Source: JACVSF01 sp036702855
GTDB taxonomy: Bacteria; Cyanobacteriota; Cyanobacteriia; Phormidesmidales; Phormidesmidaceae
Assembly: GCA_036702855.1 (NCBI GenBank)
Contig: DATNQF010000107.1
Span: forward strand, 33,558-97,557
Reading direction: 5' to 3'
DNA: 64,000 nucleotides
Shown: piece by piece, positions 1 through 9,200 of the stretch
Layout: each line of letters starts with the position of its first letter
Position numbering within the stretch: position 1 is the first letter of the stretch
Program-made: the position numbers and the translations under genes
Notes under the pieces: generated by a model
Told to the model about the DNA's origin: nothing
Seen by the model: only the letters and a program-made list of their open reading frames with translations
The model's database searches: none

Positions 1-207
1 TATGTGCCTAGCTGTTTTCGCTGGAGTTGACCCACCTCTGCGCCTCTTGGAAGGGTGTTTTGGCTTCTTAGAAAGCTTCTGTGTAATCTCCTCGGACGTA
101 GGATTCACTACAGCTTTTGTAAGATAGAAATGCTTTTTGTGGTCATACTTTAGCTCAGCCCGTTTTCCTTCTTTTGGCAGGCGGAGATTTTGGCTTGACT
201 CGATATT
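1..207 (-). pseudogene. Edge-truncated lysine-rich open frame without a start codon
   Basis: Read on the minus strand, the frame is open from just after a TAG at 208-210 to the left edge. It encodes a basic peptide that includes RAELKYDHKKHFYLTKAVV and then a Lys/Arg/Pro-rich stretch. No ATG, GTG or TTG is placed where it would keep most of this frame. An ATG at 215-217 lies in a neighbouring frame and stops after 20 codons, so a frameshift near 150-170 could join the two. I do not recognise the family. It may be a decayed gene or a gene with an unusual start, and the call is weak because the rest lies outside the window. Confidence 0.25.
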
Positions 208-220
208 CTAGAAACATAAG

Positions 221-241
221 AAAGCAGCTTAAAACTGCTTT
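221..241. terminator. Small hairpin, possible terminator
   Basis: A 7-bp stem (AAAGCAG / CTGCTTT) with a 7-base loop, followed by two further T residues. It sits between the left-edge frame and the small membrane protein gene. It is short and could be chance. Confidence 0.3.
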
Positions 242-359
242 TTGAAGCGAATAATAAACCATACTCATTTAGAACAAAAAGTTCTTCAAGCCAAGTTAGT
301 AGAAATAACTATTTCTCTGGTTTTCCTTGGTTCTTGAAGAGCTTCAAAGGGAGGAAACT

Positions 360-629
360 ATGAACATTCTTGCTTGGATCGTGTTGGGTTTGATTGCAGG
401 TGCGATCGCAAAAGCGATTTACCCAGGCTACCAAAGCGGTGGTATTCTCGGAACGATGCTTCTAGGTATCGTGGGAGCCTTCATTGGTGGTAGCTTGTAC
501 GCCCTACTCACCACTGGAACGTTAGCCCTAACCTCAGCTGGTTTGAGCATTGGCGGTGTCGTTCTCTCAGTTTTGGGTGCTATTCTCGCCCTCTGGCTCT
601 ACTACGCCTTTGCTCGCAGAGCTTACTAA
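360..629 (+). CDS. GlsB/YeaQ/YmgE family small membrane protein
   Basis: A protein of 89 residues if read from the ATG at 360, which follows a good ribosome binding site (GGGAGGAAA at 349-357). An in-frame start at 327 lacks one and would put polar residues before the first membrane segment. The protein has three hydrophobic segments (about residues 2-22, 29-50 and 57-82) and the family pattern WIVLGLIAGAIAK followed by a GGILGTMLLGIVGAFIGG stretch. This matches the transglycosylase-associated (GlsB/YeaQ/YmgE) family of inner-membrane proteins, often stress-induced, whose biochemical role is not settled. It ends in a lone transcription unit with a strong terminator 110 bp downstream. Confidence 0.85.
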   Translation: MNILAWIVLGLIAGAIAKAIYPGYQSGGILGTMLLGIVGAFIGGSLYALLTTGTLALTSAGLSIGGVVLSVLGAILALWLYYAFARRAY

Positions 630-738
630 ACTTAACGAAAAGACCAAAAGATCACGCGACTATAAGTAGATAAATCCAAAACCATCTGTTGTTACCAATA
701 GATGAGAACCCAGTCAAAAACCAGCAATAGCTAGTGTC

Positions 739-786
739 AAAGAAGCGAAGCAATCTTAAAGATTGCTTCGCTTCTTTACTTTTTTA
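739..786 (+). terminator. Strong Rho-independent terminator
   Basis: A perfect 17-bp stem (739-755 with 761-777) and a 5-base TTAAA loop, followed by a T-rich run (ACTTTTTTT). It closes the transcript of the small membrane protein gene. The stem contains GATTGCTTCGC, a word also seen in a loose repeat at 10012 and 14327. Confidence 0.9.
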
Positions 787-883
787 TTATTTTTTCAAGG
801 TCGCTTCCAAATAAAGTCGGTAAAGTAAACACAGCGAAAGGTCATTCAGCAAAGCTCAGCTTGGTGTATTCAAGCGTGTATTT

Positions 884-925
884 GTAGTGCAGGCAGCCTG
901 TCCGTGAGCGGAACGCTCGCACTAC
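884..925. repeat. Palindromic element with nested hairpins
   Basis: Terminal inverted repeats GTAGTGC and GCACTAC enclose two small hairpins, AGG-CAG-CCT and GAGCG-GAA-CGCTC. This layout is typical of dispersed palindromic repeats of cyanobacterial genomes. Only one copy is seen in the window, so its repeat status is inference. Confidence 0.5.
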
Positions 926-1053
926 CGTAATGTGGGATACTCCAGTTGACTTGCCTTTATATTTTCTGCCTTTAGCAAGAAACCCTCATCGAAAAATTGG
1001 GGTTACTTTGAACGAGAACTTCCCTATTGTTGCCCTGCTTCTGAGGAATCCCT

Positions 1054-3309
1054 ATGCCCACCGCTGCACCCGATCAAGTCTGGCGGATTGTCGAAAACCA
1101 GCACCAGAACCCTTTTGAAGTGCTGGGTTCCCACCCCATTGAGGAAAATGGGCGTCGCTGCTGGGTCGTGCGGGCCTATCTTCCCGATGCCGATGCTGCT
1201 TGGGTAATTCACCCCGAAATGCGATCGCAGTACCCCATGCAGCAGACCCATCACCCCCACTTCTTTGAGTGCCAAATAGACACCGAAGATTTGGCAGCCA
1301 ACTATCTGATCAAAGTTAAGGAAGGGGATCACGAGCGGGTCATGCACGACCCCTACGCCTTCAAAAATCCTCTGCTCACCGACTACGACATTCACCTCTT
1401 TAGCGAAGGCAACCACCATCGCATCTACGACAAGATGGGCGCACACCCTACTGAAGTCGAGGGTGTTCAGGGTGTTTACTTTGCCGTGTGGGCACCCAAT
1501 GCTCGCAACGTCTCAGTCATTGGTAACTTCAACCATTGGGACGGTCGCCGCCACCAAATGCGCAGAATTGACGGCGGAGTATGGGATCTGTTTATTCCCG
1601 GCATCAGCAACGGTGAAACCTACAAGTACGAAATCAAAAATGGGGAAGGCCATCTCTACTACAAGTCCGACCCCTACGGTCACCAGCAGGAAGTGCGCCC
1701 CGCTACCGCTTCTGTGGTTAATGACCTCACCTACACCTGGCAGGACAATGCCTGGATGGAGCAGCGGCGTCAGGCCGACCCGCACGAACAACCAATCTCG
1801 GTTTACGAAGTTCACCTTGGCTCTTGGCTGCACGAGAGCGCCGACAATCCGCCTGAGCAGGGCTATGTGGTAAACGTCTCGGCCAAATCAGGGGCACGCT
1901 TTTTGACCTACCGGGAACTGGCCGAAAAACTGATTCCCTACGTGAAAAAGTTAGGCTATACCCACATTGAGGTAATGCCCGTAGCCGAGCACCCCTTTGA
2001 TGGCTCTTGGGGCTATCAGGTGGCAGGCTATTACGCCCCCACCTCCCGCTTTGGCACGCCGCAAGACTTCATGTACTTTGTCGATCAGTGCCACCAAAAT
2101 GGCATTGGCATTATTGTGGACTGGGTGCCCGGTCACTTCCCTCGCGACAGCCACGGTTTGGCCTTCTTCGATGGCTCCCATCTGTATGAGCACGCCGACT
2201 CCCGCAAAGGCGAACACAAAGAGTGGGGCACGCTAATCTTCAACTACGCCCGTCACGAAGTTCGCAACTTCCTGATTTCCAATGCTCTCTTCTGGTTTGA
2301 TAAGTACCACATTGATGGCATTCGAGTTGATGCAGTGGCTTCCATGCTCTACCTCGACTACGACCGCAAAGACGGCGAGTGGGTTGCTAACCAGTATGGC
2401 GGACGCGAAAACTTAGAAGCAGTGGACTTCTTGAAGCAGCTCAACTATCTGCTGTTTGGCTACTACCCCGGTGCCCTCTCCATTGCCGAAGAGTCTACTT
2501 CTTGGGCCAATGTCTCACGCCCAACCTACATCGGCGGTCTCGGCTTCAACTTCAAGTGGAACATGGGCTGGATGCACGACGTCCTTGACTACTTCAACAA
2601 GGATCCCCTTTACCGCCGCTTCCACCAAAACAGCATTACCTTCTCCATCTGGTATGCCTACAGTGAAAACTTCATGCTGGCCCTCTCCCACGATGAAGTG
2701 GTTCACGGCAAAGGCAACCTGTACCAGAAAATTCCTGGCGACCCTTGGCAGAAATTTGCCACCTTGCGCGCATTGTTTAGTTACATGTTTGCTCACCCCG
2801 GCAAAAAGACCCTGTTCATGGGCATGGAGTTTGGTCAGACCACCGAGTGGAACTCTTGGATGGACCTAGAGTGGGGCTTGCTCAACTACGAGCCGCACCA
2901 GCAGCTTCAGAATTTTGTAGGTGAGTTGCATCAGCTCTACAAGAGTGAGCCTGCCCTCTACACTGACGACTTCTCCACTGAAGGCTTTGAGTGGATCGAC
3001 TGCAACGACAACGATCACAGCGTGATCTCGTTCATGCGCAAAGACAAACACTCCGATGACTTTCTAGTAGTTGCCTGCAACTTTACCCCAAATCCCCACT
3101 ATGACTACTGGGTAGGCGTTCCCAAAGCTGGCTACTACCGGGAGATCCTGAACAGTGATGCGTCAGCCTATGGTGGCAGCGGTGCTGGTAACTATGGCGG
3201 CAAACAAACCCACGTCTGGGAACAAGCCCGCTGGCCCTACGCCCTTAGCCTTACCTTGCCGCCACTCAGTGTGTTGGTTCTAAAGCTGGATTCAACCGCT
3301 GGGCAGTAG
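1054..3309 (+). CDS. glgB: 1,4-alpha-glucan branching enzyme
   Basis: A 751-residue GH13 glycogen branching enzyme that cuts alpha-1,4 chains and re-attaches them as alpha-1,6 branches in the cytosol. It has the usual order: an N-terminal glgB-specific domain (PFEVLGSH), a CBM48 module (about 130-230), a (beta/alpha)8 catalytic barrel and an all-beta C-terminal domain. The nucleophile is in DGIRVDAV (Asp426), the acid/base in AEEST (Glu479), and LSHDEV supplies the third carboxylate (Asp547). The length matches bacterial full-length GlgB. The ATG follows CTGAGGAATCCCT. It is a single-gene unit with a terminator just after it. Partner enzymes glgC (24.1 kb) and glgX (40.8 kb) are in the same window but not in the same operon. 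Confidence 0.97.
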   Translation: MPTAAPDQVWRIVENQHQNPFEVLGSHPIEENGRRCWVVRAYLPDADAAWVIHPEMRSQYPMQQTHHPHFFECQIDTEDLAANYLIKVKEGDHERVMHDPYAFKNPLLTDYDIHLFSEGNHHRIYDKMGAHPTEVEGVQGVYFAVWAPNARNVSVIGNFNHWDGRRHQMRRIDGGVWDLFIPGISNGETYKYEIKNGEGHLYYKSDPYGHQQEVRPATASVVNDLTYTWQDNAWMEQRRQADPHEQPISVYEVHLGSWLHESADNPPEQGYVVNVSAKSGARFLTYRELAEKLIPYVKKLGYTHIEVMPVAEHPFDGSWGYQVAGYYAPTSRFGTPQDFMYFVDQCHQNGIGIIVDWVPGHFPRDSHGLAFFDGSHLYEHADSRKGEHKEWGTLIFNYARHEVRNFLISNALFWFDKYHIDGIRVDAVASMLYLDYDRKDGEWVANQYGGRENLEAVDFLKQLNYLLFGYYPGALSIAEESTSWANVSRPTYIGGLGFNFKWNMGWMHDVLDYFNKDPLYRRFHQNSITFSIWYAYSENFMLALSHDEVVHGKGNLYQKIPGDPWQKFATLRALFSYMFAHPGKKTLFMGMEFGQTTEWNSWMDLEWGLLNYEPHQQLQNFVGELHQLYKSEPALYTDDFSTEGFEWIDCNDNDHSVISFMRKDKHSDDFLVVACNFTPNPHYDYWVGVPKAGYYREILNSDASAYGGSGAGNYGGKQTHVWEQARWPYALSLTLPPLSVLVLKLDSTAGQ

Positions 3310-3339
3310 ACTCAATTAACTGGCCCTAAACAGTGATTA

Positions 3340-3385
3340 AACAGTAAAGGGTGAAGAGGTATTAACCCCTTCACCCTTTGCTGTT
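3340..3385. terminator. Bidirectional terminator between glgB and the hemerythrin gene
   Basis: A 20-bp inverted repeat (3340-3359 with 3366-3385) with two mismatches, both G-T type, and a 6-base loop. It lies between two convergent genes and could end both transcripts. Confidence 0.75.
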
Positions 3386-3405
3386 ACAGAATCAGAATTT
3401 AGCTT

Positions 3406-4452
3406 CTAGCTTCCGGTAGCCGCCATAGTCTGCTGAACTCTGCTTTTAGCTGCTTTAAAGTCAGTAGCCATTTGCTCTTTCTGCTCGGTGGTGCAGTTCT
3501 TATCAATTGCGGCAAACAGGGTGCTTTCTTCCTGGCGCACGTGATCCATCACCACGTCTGCAAGTTGCTTAACTTTGGAGCGGAACTCGTCTGCCATTGC
3601 TGGACTTGTTGCCCGAATGTCGTCTAGCATCCGCCGCATTTCGGCCTGCTCATCGTAGAGTTCCTGGGTGTTTTCATTCCCGTAGAACGATCGCACTTGG
3701 GGATAGACGATTTCCTCTTCTGCTTGGGCGTGGGCCAGCAAATCCTTGTAGATCTGACCGAAGTACTCTTGCAACTTCTGGGGGTCGTGGGTCGCTGCTA
3801 CCTCAGCAAAAAGCGTATTGACCTTGGTGTGATCCAGCCGGATCAAGGTCTGAATATTCATGTCCTGCTTGTCAGTGGTTTGGCTGATAAAGCTACCCAT
3901 CACGCCAGAGAGCGCTGCGATCGCATCTTGCACGCGTCCCCATAGGCTTTGGTCAGCCTCTTGCCCGGTCATCTCGCGCACCCCAACCAACTCAAGCAGA
4001 CCCTTGAGCTGTTCCTGGTGAGCCCGACCCTCAAAATTAACCGTATTCAAAGGCCCGATTGCTACCTCAATATCGGCCCCGACCTTTTGAGCCGCCTTGT
4101 GGATCATAATGCCGCTCATGGCCTGACCATGCTTTAGCAGCTCATGCTGAATCAATTTCTGATAAAAGCTCAGCCCCTCCCCGGTCAGCATCTCTTCAAA
4201 TCGATGTAGGAAGGTTTTAGTGGGTTCATTCGACTCAGACTGAATACCGTATTGAACGATGACGGTATCGATAATACCGATATTCTTTCGGTCATCCTCC
4301 AACATGTTTTGAAGCCGTTCCCGCACATCAGGGTAAGGACAAGCATCAATTAGCTTTTGGTCATTTGAAATAATTAGATTTTGAAAGGCTCTCAAGTCCG
4401 CCAACCGTTGGGCGATAGCCATCCGCTTTGTATCGTCTAACGTAGTTACCAT
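3406..4452 (-). CDS. Hemerythrin HHE-domain protein
   Basis: A 348-residue protein without signal peptide. The C-terminal part (about 205-325) reads as a hemerythrin HHE helical bundle: LIRLDHTKVNTLF, then AHAQAEEEIVYP, an acidic helix with YDEQAEMRR, and MDHVRQEESTLF. These supply the His and Glu/Asp residues expected for a diiron site that binds oxygen, NO or metal. The N-terminal half (about 1-190) is also helical and carries scattered His/Glu residues (FLHRFEEML, HELLKHGQ) like ferritin-like bundles, but I cannot assign it. It is transcribed convergently to glgB. A role in oxygen, NO or iron handling is inference. Confidence 0.8.
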   Translation of the reverse strand: MVTTLDDTKRMAIAQRLADLRAFQNLIISNDQKLIDACPYPDVRERLQNMLEDDRKNIGIIDTVIVQYGIQSESNEPTKTFLHRFEEMLTGEGLSFYQKLIQHELLKHGQAMSGIMIHKAAQKVGADIEVAIGPLNTVNFEGRAHQEQLKGLLELVGVREMTGQEADQSLWGRVQDAIAALSGVMGSFISQTTDKQDMNIQTLIRLDHTKVNTLFAEVAATHDPQKLQEYFGQIYKDLLAHAQAEEEIVYPQVRSFYGNENTQELYDEQAEMRRMLDDIRATSPAMADEFRSKVKQLADVVMDHVRQEESTLFAAIDKNCTTEQKEQMATDFKAAKSRVQQTMAATGS

Positions 4453-4875
4453 TTGATTTCCTTCAATGAGAGCAACGGAGCTGTAGTGATACAGATGCCT
4501 TGATTCTGGTCAGAATTTAGCAATACTTCACCTAGCGCTGGTTAGACATTTCAGCCCTTACTTCTCTGCACCGAAATGCCGCAACGTCACGTCCTGAAAA
4601 AGCACCTCTATAGCTTCAAGCCTTTCTGGGAGACAACAGCAGAAAGTGATGACAACCCTCTGCTAATTACTGCGAAGTGTTTTGAACTTGCAAAGTTAGG
4701 TCTATAAAAGTGATAGGGCGCACGGATGAGGAGAAGGATAGTATTTTCGCAACTATCTAAAGACAGGAAAAAGGAAAAGATAACTCCACAAGAGTTTTTC
4801 TTAATCCGAAAAAAGAGGAATACGAGCGGGTATCTTAGTCGTATTGAAACACAGGGTTACATAGCCCTTTCAGGG
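4453..4875. other. Divergent intergenic region with a possible promoter
   Basis: Contains the divergent control regions of the hemerythrin gene and the methyltransferase gene. A possible plus-strand promoter has TTGAAC at 4682-4687 and TATAAA at 4703-4708, but the 15-base spacing is short. If real, the transcript would start near 4715. Confidence 0.3.
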
Positions 4876-5628
4876 ATGCAGAAAAAGAATGATTTGGAAT
4901 TTTACAACCAAGTTGCTGATGAATGGTGGAGCGAGTCCGCTAAAATCTACGCGTTGCAACACCTGAATGCACCTCGATTTGAGTATTTCGACCGTTTTGT
5001 GTCGAACTGGGCAAGTTTAAAGGTGTTAGACGTGGGCTGTGGAGGTGGGTTTTCCTGTGAGTTCTTAGCCAAACGTGGGGCCATTGTTTCAGGCATTGAC
5101 CAATCTCACAACTGCATTGACAATGCAAAGAAACATGCTGCTGATAGCCAATTAAAAATTGACTATCAGCAGGGACATGCTGAGTCTTTGCCCTACCCGG
5201 ATCACGCCTTTGATAGCGTTATTTGTGTCGATGTGCTAGAGCATGTTGCTGATTTACGGCAAACCCTTCTAGAAATCCAGCGAGTTTTGAAACCAGGCGG
5301 AATCTTTTGCTTCGATACGATCAATCGTACGTTCAAGTCCAAGCTGGTTATGATTTGGCTACTGGAAAATCTTCTAGGTGAAATTCCACGCGGTATTCAC
5401 GACTGGCAAAAATTCATTAAACCCAAGGAGTTAGCTCATCTGATGCAAGAACTTGGGTTCATCGAGCTTGAGTTTGCAGGTTTCAATATCTTTGGTAGCA
5501 CGGTGATGGACAATATCAACACCTATCTTTACTACCGAAAAACAAAAGCATTCAGAATTGGCATCAGTGAAGATACTTCTGTTATGTACATTGGGAAAGC
5601 CAGAAAGCCCTTGTCAAAGCATGATTAA
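4876..5628 (+). CDS. UbiG-like class I SAM-dependent methyltransferase
   Basis: A 250-residue protein from the ATG at 4876. The frame is open from an ATG at 4726, but those 50 codons are a basic, non-conserved stretch, while the family begins close to NDLEFYNQVADEWW. Motif I is VLDVGCGGG (residues 50-58), followed by the acidic loop GIDQS and post-I motifs (FDSVICVDVLEHV, VLKPGG, FCFDTINRT). It resembles UbiG O-methyltransferases of ubiquinone synthesis. Cyanobacteria make plastoquinone rather than ubiquinone, so the substrate is open and I give no symbol. The next gene starts 38 bp downstream. Confidence 0.85.
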   Translation: MQKKNDLEFYNQVADEWWSESAKIYALQHLNAPRFEYFDRFVSNWASLKVLDVGCGGGFSCEFLAKRGAIVSGIDQSHNCIDNAKKHAADSQLKIDYQQGHAESLPYPDHAFDSVICVDVLEHVADLRQTLLEIQRVLKPGGIFCFDTINRTFKSKLVMIWLLENLLGEIPRGIHDWQKFIKPKELAHLMQELGFIELEFAGFNIFGSTVMDNINTYLYYRKTKAFRIGISEDTSVMYIGKARKPLSKHD

Positions 5629-5665
5629 ACTTTAGACGTTCAAACTCTACACCTGAGACAAGACC

Positions 5666-6184
5666 ATGGGCGGCCATCCTTACTGGTATTACATCGATTA
5701 CCGGGCAGACATTAATTCTGCACTCCAAGCCCTCAGAAAGCGGGAATTTTCCGCAGGGCGCTATAACCCCGTTATGCCGCTAGTTGAGTTTCCCATTACC
5801 CCCAGTTCCCCTGCACCGGGAGCCCAGCACGACTCTATCGAAGAGGCACTAGAAGATGCTGAGGCAGATGGCACCCGATCTATTCTCGACATTTTTCAGG
5901 TTTCACCCGTTCCCTATGCTGAAGCGGTTGCCACCTCTACATATGGCGGCATGGATCTCTTTTGCACGACTTTTCCGCTCTCACAAAATGAGTTGCTGAA
6001 CCTATTTGGTACTGACAAAGTCACCCACGACTTAGTCGAAGCGGTCATTGTGGAGTCTGAGGAAAATGCTGCTTTGGCCGATCAGTTTTGGGAAAGTATT
6101 GAGCGAGGCACAGCTCGCCATATTCTCGTGTATGAGGGCGATCAGCCTAGAGAAGTTTTCTTTGTAGGCTACTCGTTTGATTAA
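5666..6184 (+). CDS. Conserved hypothetical protein
   Basis: A 172-residue soluble protein that I do not recognise. It begins MGGHPYWYYIDYRADINSALQALRKREFSAGRY and contains an acidic run (SIEEALEDAEADG) followed by SILDIFQVS. No signal peptide, membrane segment or catalytic motif is visible. Its start is 38 bp after the methyltransferase, so co-transcription is possible. A hairpin follows it. Confidence 0.7.
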   Translation: MGGHPYWYYIDYRADINSALQALRKREFSAGRYNPVMPLVEFPITPSSPAPGAQHDSIEEALEDAEADGTRSILDIFQVSPVPYAEAVATSTYGGMDLFCTTFPLSQNELLNLFGTDKVTHDLVEAVIVESEENAALADQFWESIERGTARHILVYEGDQPREVFFVGYSFD

Positions 6185-6248
6185 CGCATGCATTTAGATC
6201 AGCCAAGGCTCTTTATGATGTGCTCCCAAACAGCATGAACAGCATGAG

Positions 6249-6276
6249 GGAGGACACCCTTAGGCGAGTGTCCTCC
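6249..6276. terminator. Hairpin between convergent genes
   Basis: A perfect 9-bp stem (GGAGGACAC with GTGTCCTCC) and a 10-base loop, immediately beyond the end of the RND permease gene and 65 bp after the preceding plus-strand gene. There is no long T run, so it may be a weak bidirectional terminator. Confidence 0.55.
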
Positions 6277-6282
6277 ACAGAG

Positions 6283-9200
6283 TTAGGGCTGATTGCTGTA
6301 GGCGGGATCTTCTGCTGGAGCCCGCTGGAGGTCTTGACCAAGAGAACCGGGTGGCCCCCAGTTGTGCCAGGACTCGTGCAGCAGAGTGTAGAAGCAGGGG
6401 ATGATAAACAGCGTCAGCAGCGTGGCGACTGAAAGGCCCGAGAAAACCACAATTCCCAAGGGTTGCAGAAACTCTGAGCCTTCTCCAATCCCTAAAGCCA
6501 ACGGAAACAGACCCAATACCGTCGTGATCGTCGTCATGAGAATGGGCCGCAGCCGTTGCGGGGCCGCTTGCAGAATGGCAGCTCGGCGGGAGCAACCCGT
6601 GCGATCGCAAATCTGATTTGCCAATTCCACCATAATGATGGCGTTGTTCACCACAATCCCGACCAGCAGCACTGCGCCCACAATCACCGTCGCCCCAATC
6701 GCGGTTCTGGTGACAAACAGACCCAAGATGCCGCCTGCTAACGCCAAGGGCACCGTCAAGATAATCACTAATGGGTCAATCAAGGAGTTGTACTGCACTG
6801 CCATCACTGCAAAGACGAGGAAGGTAGCCAACCCGCCCAAAATACCCAGCGACCGCTGAAGTTGCCGATTGGCTTCGGCGCTGCTACTAGGGAGAGTCGT
6901 CACTCCTTCTGGCAAGGGGGTTTCGGCCAAGACTTGGTCTACCTCTGCCAGCGCTTCACTGAGGCTGGCCCCTTCCACCAAGCTACCTGCAATCAGAAAC
7001 ACCTGCCGCTGGTTGATCCGCTGAATTTCCCCAGGAGCCTGAGCCAGCTCAATCTGAGCAATATCACCTAGTTGCACCAGTTGACCGCCCTCACTAAAGA
7101 CCGGAATCCCCCGTAGTTGCTCAGGCTGTTGCACAGAGCCGGGAGCTAGCTGCACCTGAATATCGACCAGTCGGTCGTCCCGCTGAAGCTGAGTGGGCAC
7201 GGTGCCGTTAAGAGCCGTTTCTAGGGTGGCCCCAATCTCCTGAGCAGTCAACTCTAGATCGGCTACTCGGTCCCAGTCAGGCCGAATCTGCACTTCAGGC
7301 TGGGGCTGCTCTCCATCGGGCCGATAGCGGGCCAGAGTCGCCTTCTCGTTCAGGGCTTTGAGCAACTGCCGTCCGGCCTGGTTTAGAGCCTGACCATCTG
7401 GCCCTTGCAGCACCACGTCAACATCAGCCCGCACAGGCGAATTGCTGAGGATGAGACCTCGCACACTGCCAGGGCTAAGACGGAGCGTTGTATCTACTAA
7501 AGGCAACTGGTTGAGTTCACCGCTTAGGCGATCAACAAAGGCAGGAACGTTGGTTCCCCGTTTCAGGATAATGGTACTGGAACCGCGTAGGGTATTTTCG
7601 GTGGTGGAGTTGCCAAACAGGCTGCCCCCAGCGGTGCTAAACACATACTCTGTCTCAGGTTGCTCTAGAAGCAGTTTGTCCACCACCCCCATCACTTTGC
7701 GGTTGTCTTCCACAGAAGTTCCGGGCGGAAACTGAGCGTTGAGCTGAGCCTGACCATTGCTAATGCGAGGCACAATCTCCTGAGGAATCCGGCCCACCAT
7801 CCAAATACTGCTGCCACCGAGGCAGAGGATTGCGATCGCAACCACCCACAGCCGCCGTTGCAAAATCCAGGCCAACGTCCGAGCGTAGCGCTGAGTTACT
7901 CCCTCTAGCCGCTGACTAAACCAGCGGAAAAGCCCCATATTTCTTAGAGAAGCTTTGTTCGGCAGCATCAGCAGCCGAGCTGCTAGTGCCGGAACGACTG
8001 TCAACGCCACGACCAAAGAGGCTGCAACCGAAAAACTAATCGTCAGAATCAGCTCATTAAACAAAAGGGCAACAAAACCCCCAATCAGCAGAAACGGCAG
8101 TACCGCTACCAGGTTGGTTGTAGTCGAAGCCAGCAAGGCCGATTCCAACTCCTGACTGCTCTCCTCCGCCTGTCGCAGAATTTCTCGCCGCCGCCGACCG
8201 CCTCCGTTCCGCCCATTCTGGCTCAGCAGGTCAGTCTGTTCAATGCGGTTAGTAATGTTCTCCAGCATAACGATGGAGTTGTCCACCACAATGCCCACGC
8301 CCAGGGCCAACCCCCCCAAACTAAACACGTTCAGAGACAAGCCAAACAGCCCCATCAACATTAGAGCCGCCAAAGTTGCTAGGGGAATTGCCAGCACAAT
8401 GATCAGGGTCTGCCGCAAGGATCCCAAAAACATCAGGACGGCCAGCGCAGCCAACAGTGCCCCCGTTAGACCTGACGTGGTGACGTTGTTGATAGAGTTG
8501 CGGATAAAGCGAGACTCATCCAGAGTGGCTGTCATCTCCATATCCTGAGGCATTAAACCTCCCTGGCGCATCGTCTCTAGCCGTTCCTGAACCCCTTGAA
8601 CCACGTCTACCGTATTCGCATCGGGCTGCTTCTGAATGCTCACTTTCACAGCCGGATTGCCATTGAGGTTAACGAAGACCCGCTGTTCGGCTGTACCGTC
8701 TTCGATGGTGGCAATGTCTTTCAGAAAGATCTGCTGGGGCGGGGTGGTACCGCTAACTGGAATTGCCAGATTTTGCAGATCTTCCACCGAGCCAAATCGC
8801 CCTACTAGACGGGTGAGTGATTCAGAGTTACCGCCGCGTAGACGACCCCCAGAAGTGTCTTGGTTTCGCGCCTCCAAAGCATTTAAAACATCGGGCAGCG
8901 TCACGCCTGTTGCCTGGAGCCGCTGCAAGTCAATATTGACCTGCACTTCTTCGGCCACCCCACCAGAGACATCTACGTTAGCGACCCCTGGTACCCGCGC
9001 CAGTTCACGGGTCAGCTCTTCTTCGGCAAAAATGCGCAACTCCCGGAGTGGCAAAGATGGAGAGGTCAGAGCCATCTCGTAGATAGGCAACTGAGAGGGA
9101 TCCACCTTAAATAGACGGGGCGGATCGAGCGTATCGGGCAAGCTGTCTTGGGTGCGGTTAAGGGTAGCCGTCGCATCGTTTAACGCCTGGTCAATATCAC

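Larger units (their letters stand above)
630..1053. other. Intergenic region upstream of glgB
   Basis: Apart from the terminator and a palindromic element at 884-925, I see no gene here. The 130 bases before glgB presumably hold its promoter, but no convincing -10/-35 pair stands out. Confidence 0.5.

Noticed and set aside
795..950. The GAF of the 1369-residue kinase (protein residues 795-950) as a second cyanobacteriochrome
   Set aside because: These coordinates are protein residues of the gene at 47792-51901. The GAF lacks both the DXCF motif and the Cys-His pair.
4726..4875. N-terminal extension of the UbiG-like methyltransferase from an earlier ATG
   Set aside because: The 50 extra codons are basic and unlike the family, which begins near NDLEFYNQ; the later ATG fits better.
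6401..9082. Several plus-strand open frames of 60-150 codons within the RND permease gene
   Set aside because: They run opposite to a clearly conserved 1079-residue coding frame, have no family features, and reflect codon bias of the real gene.
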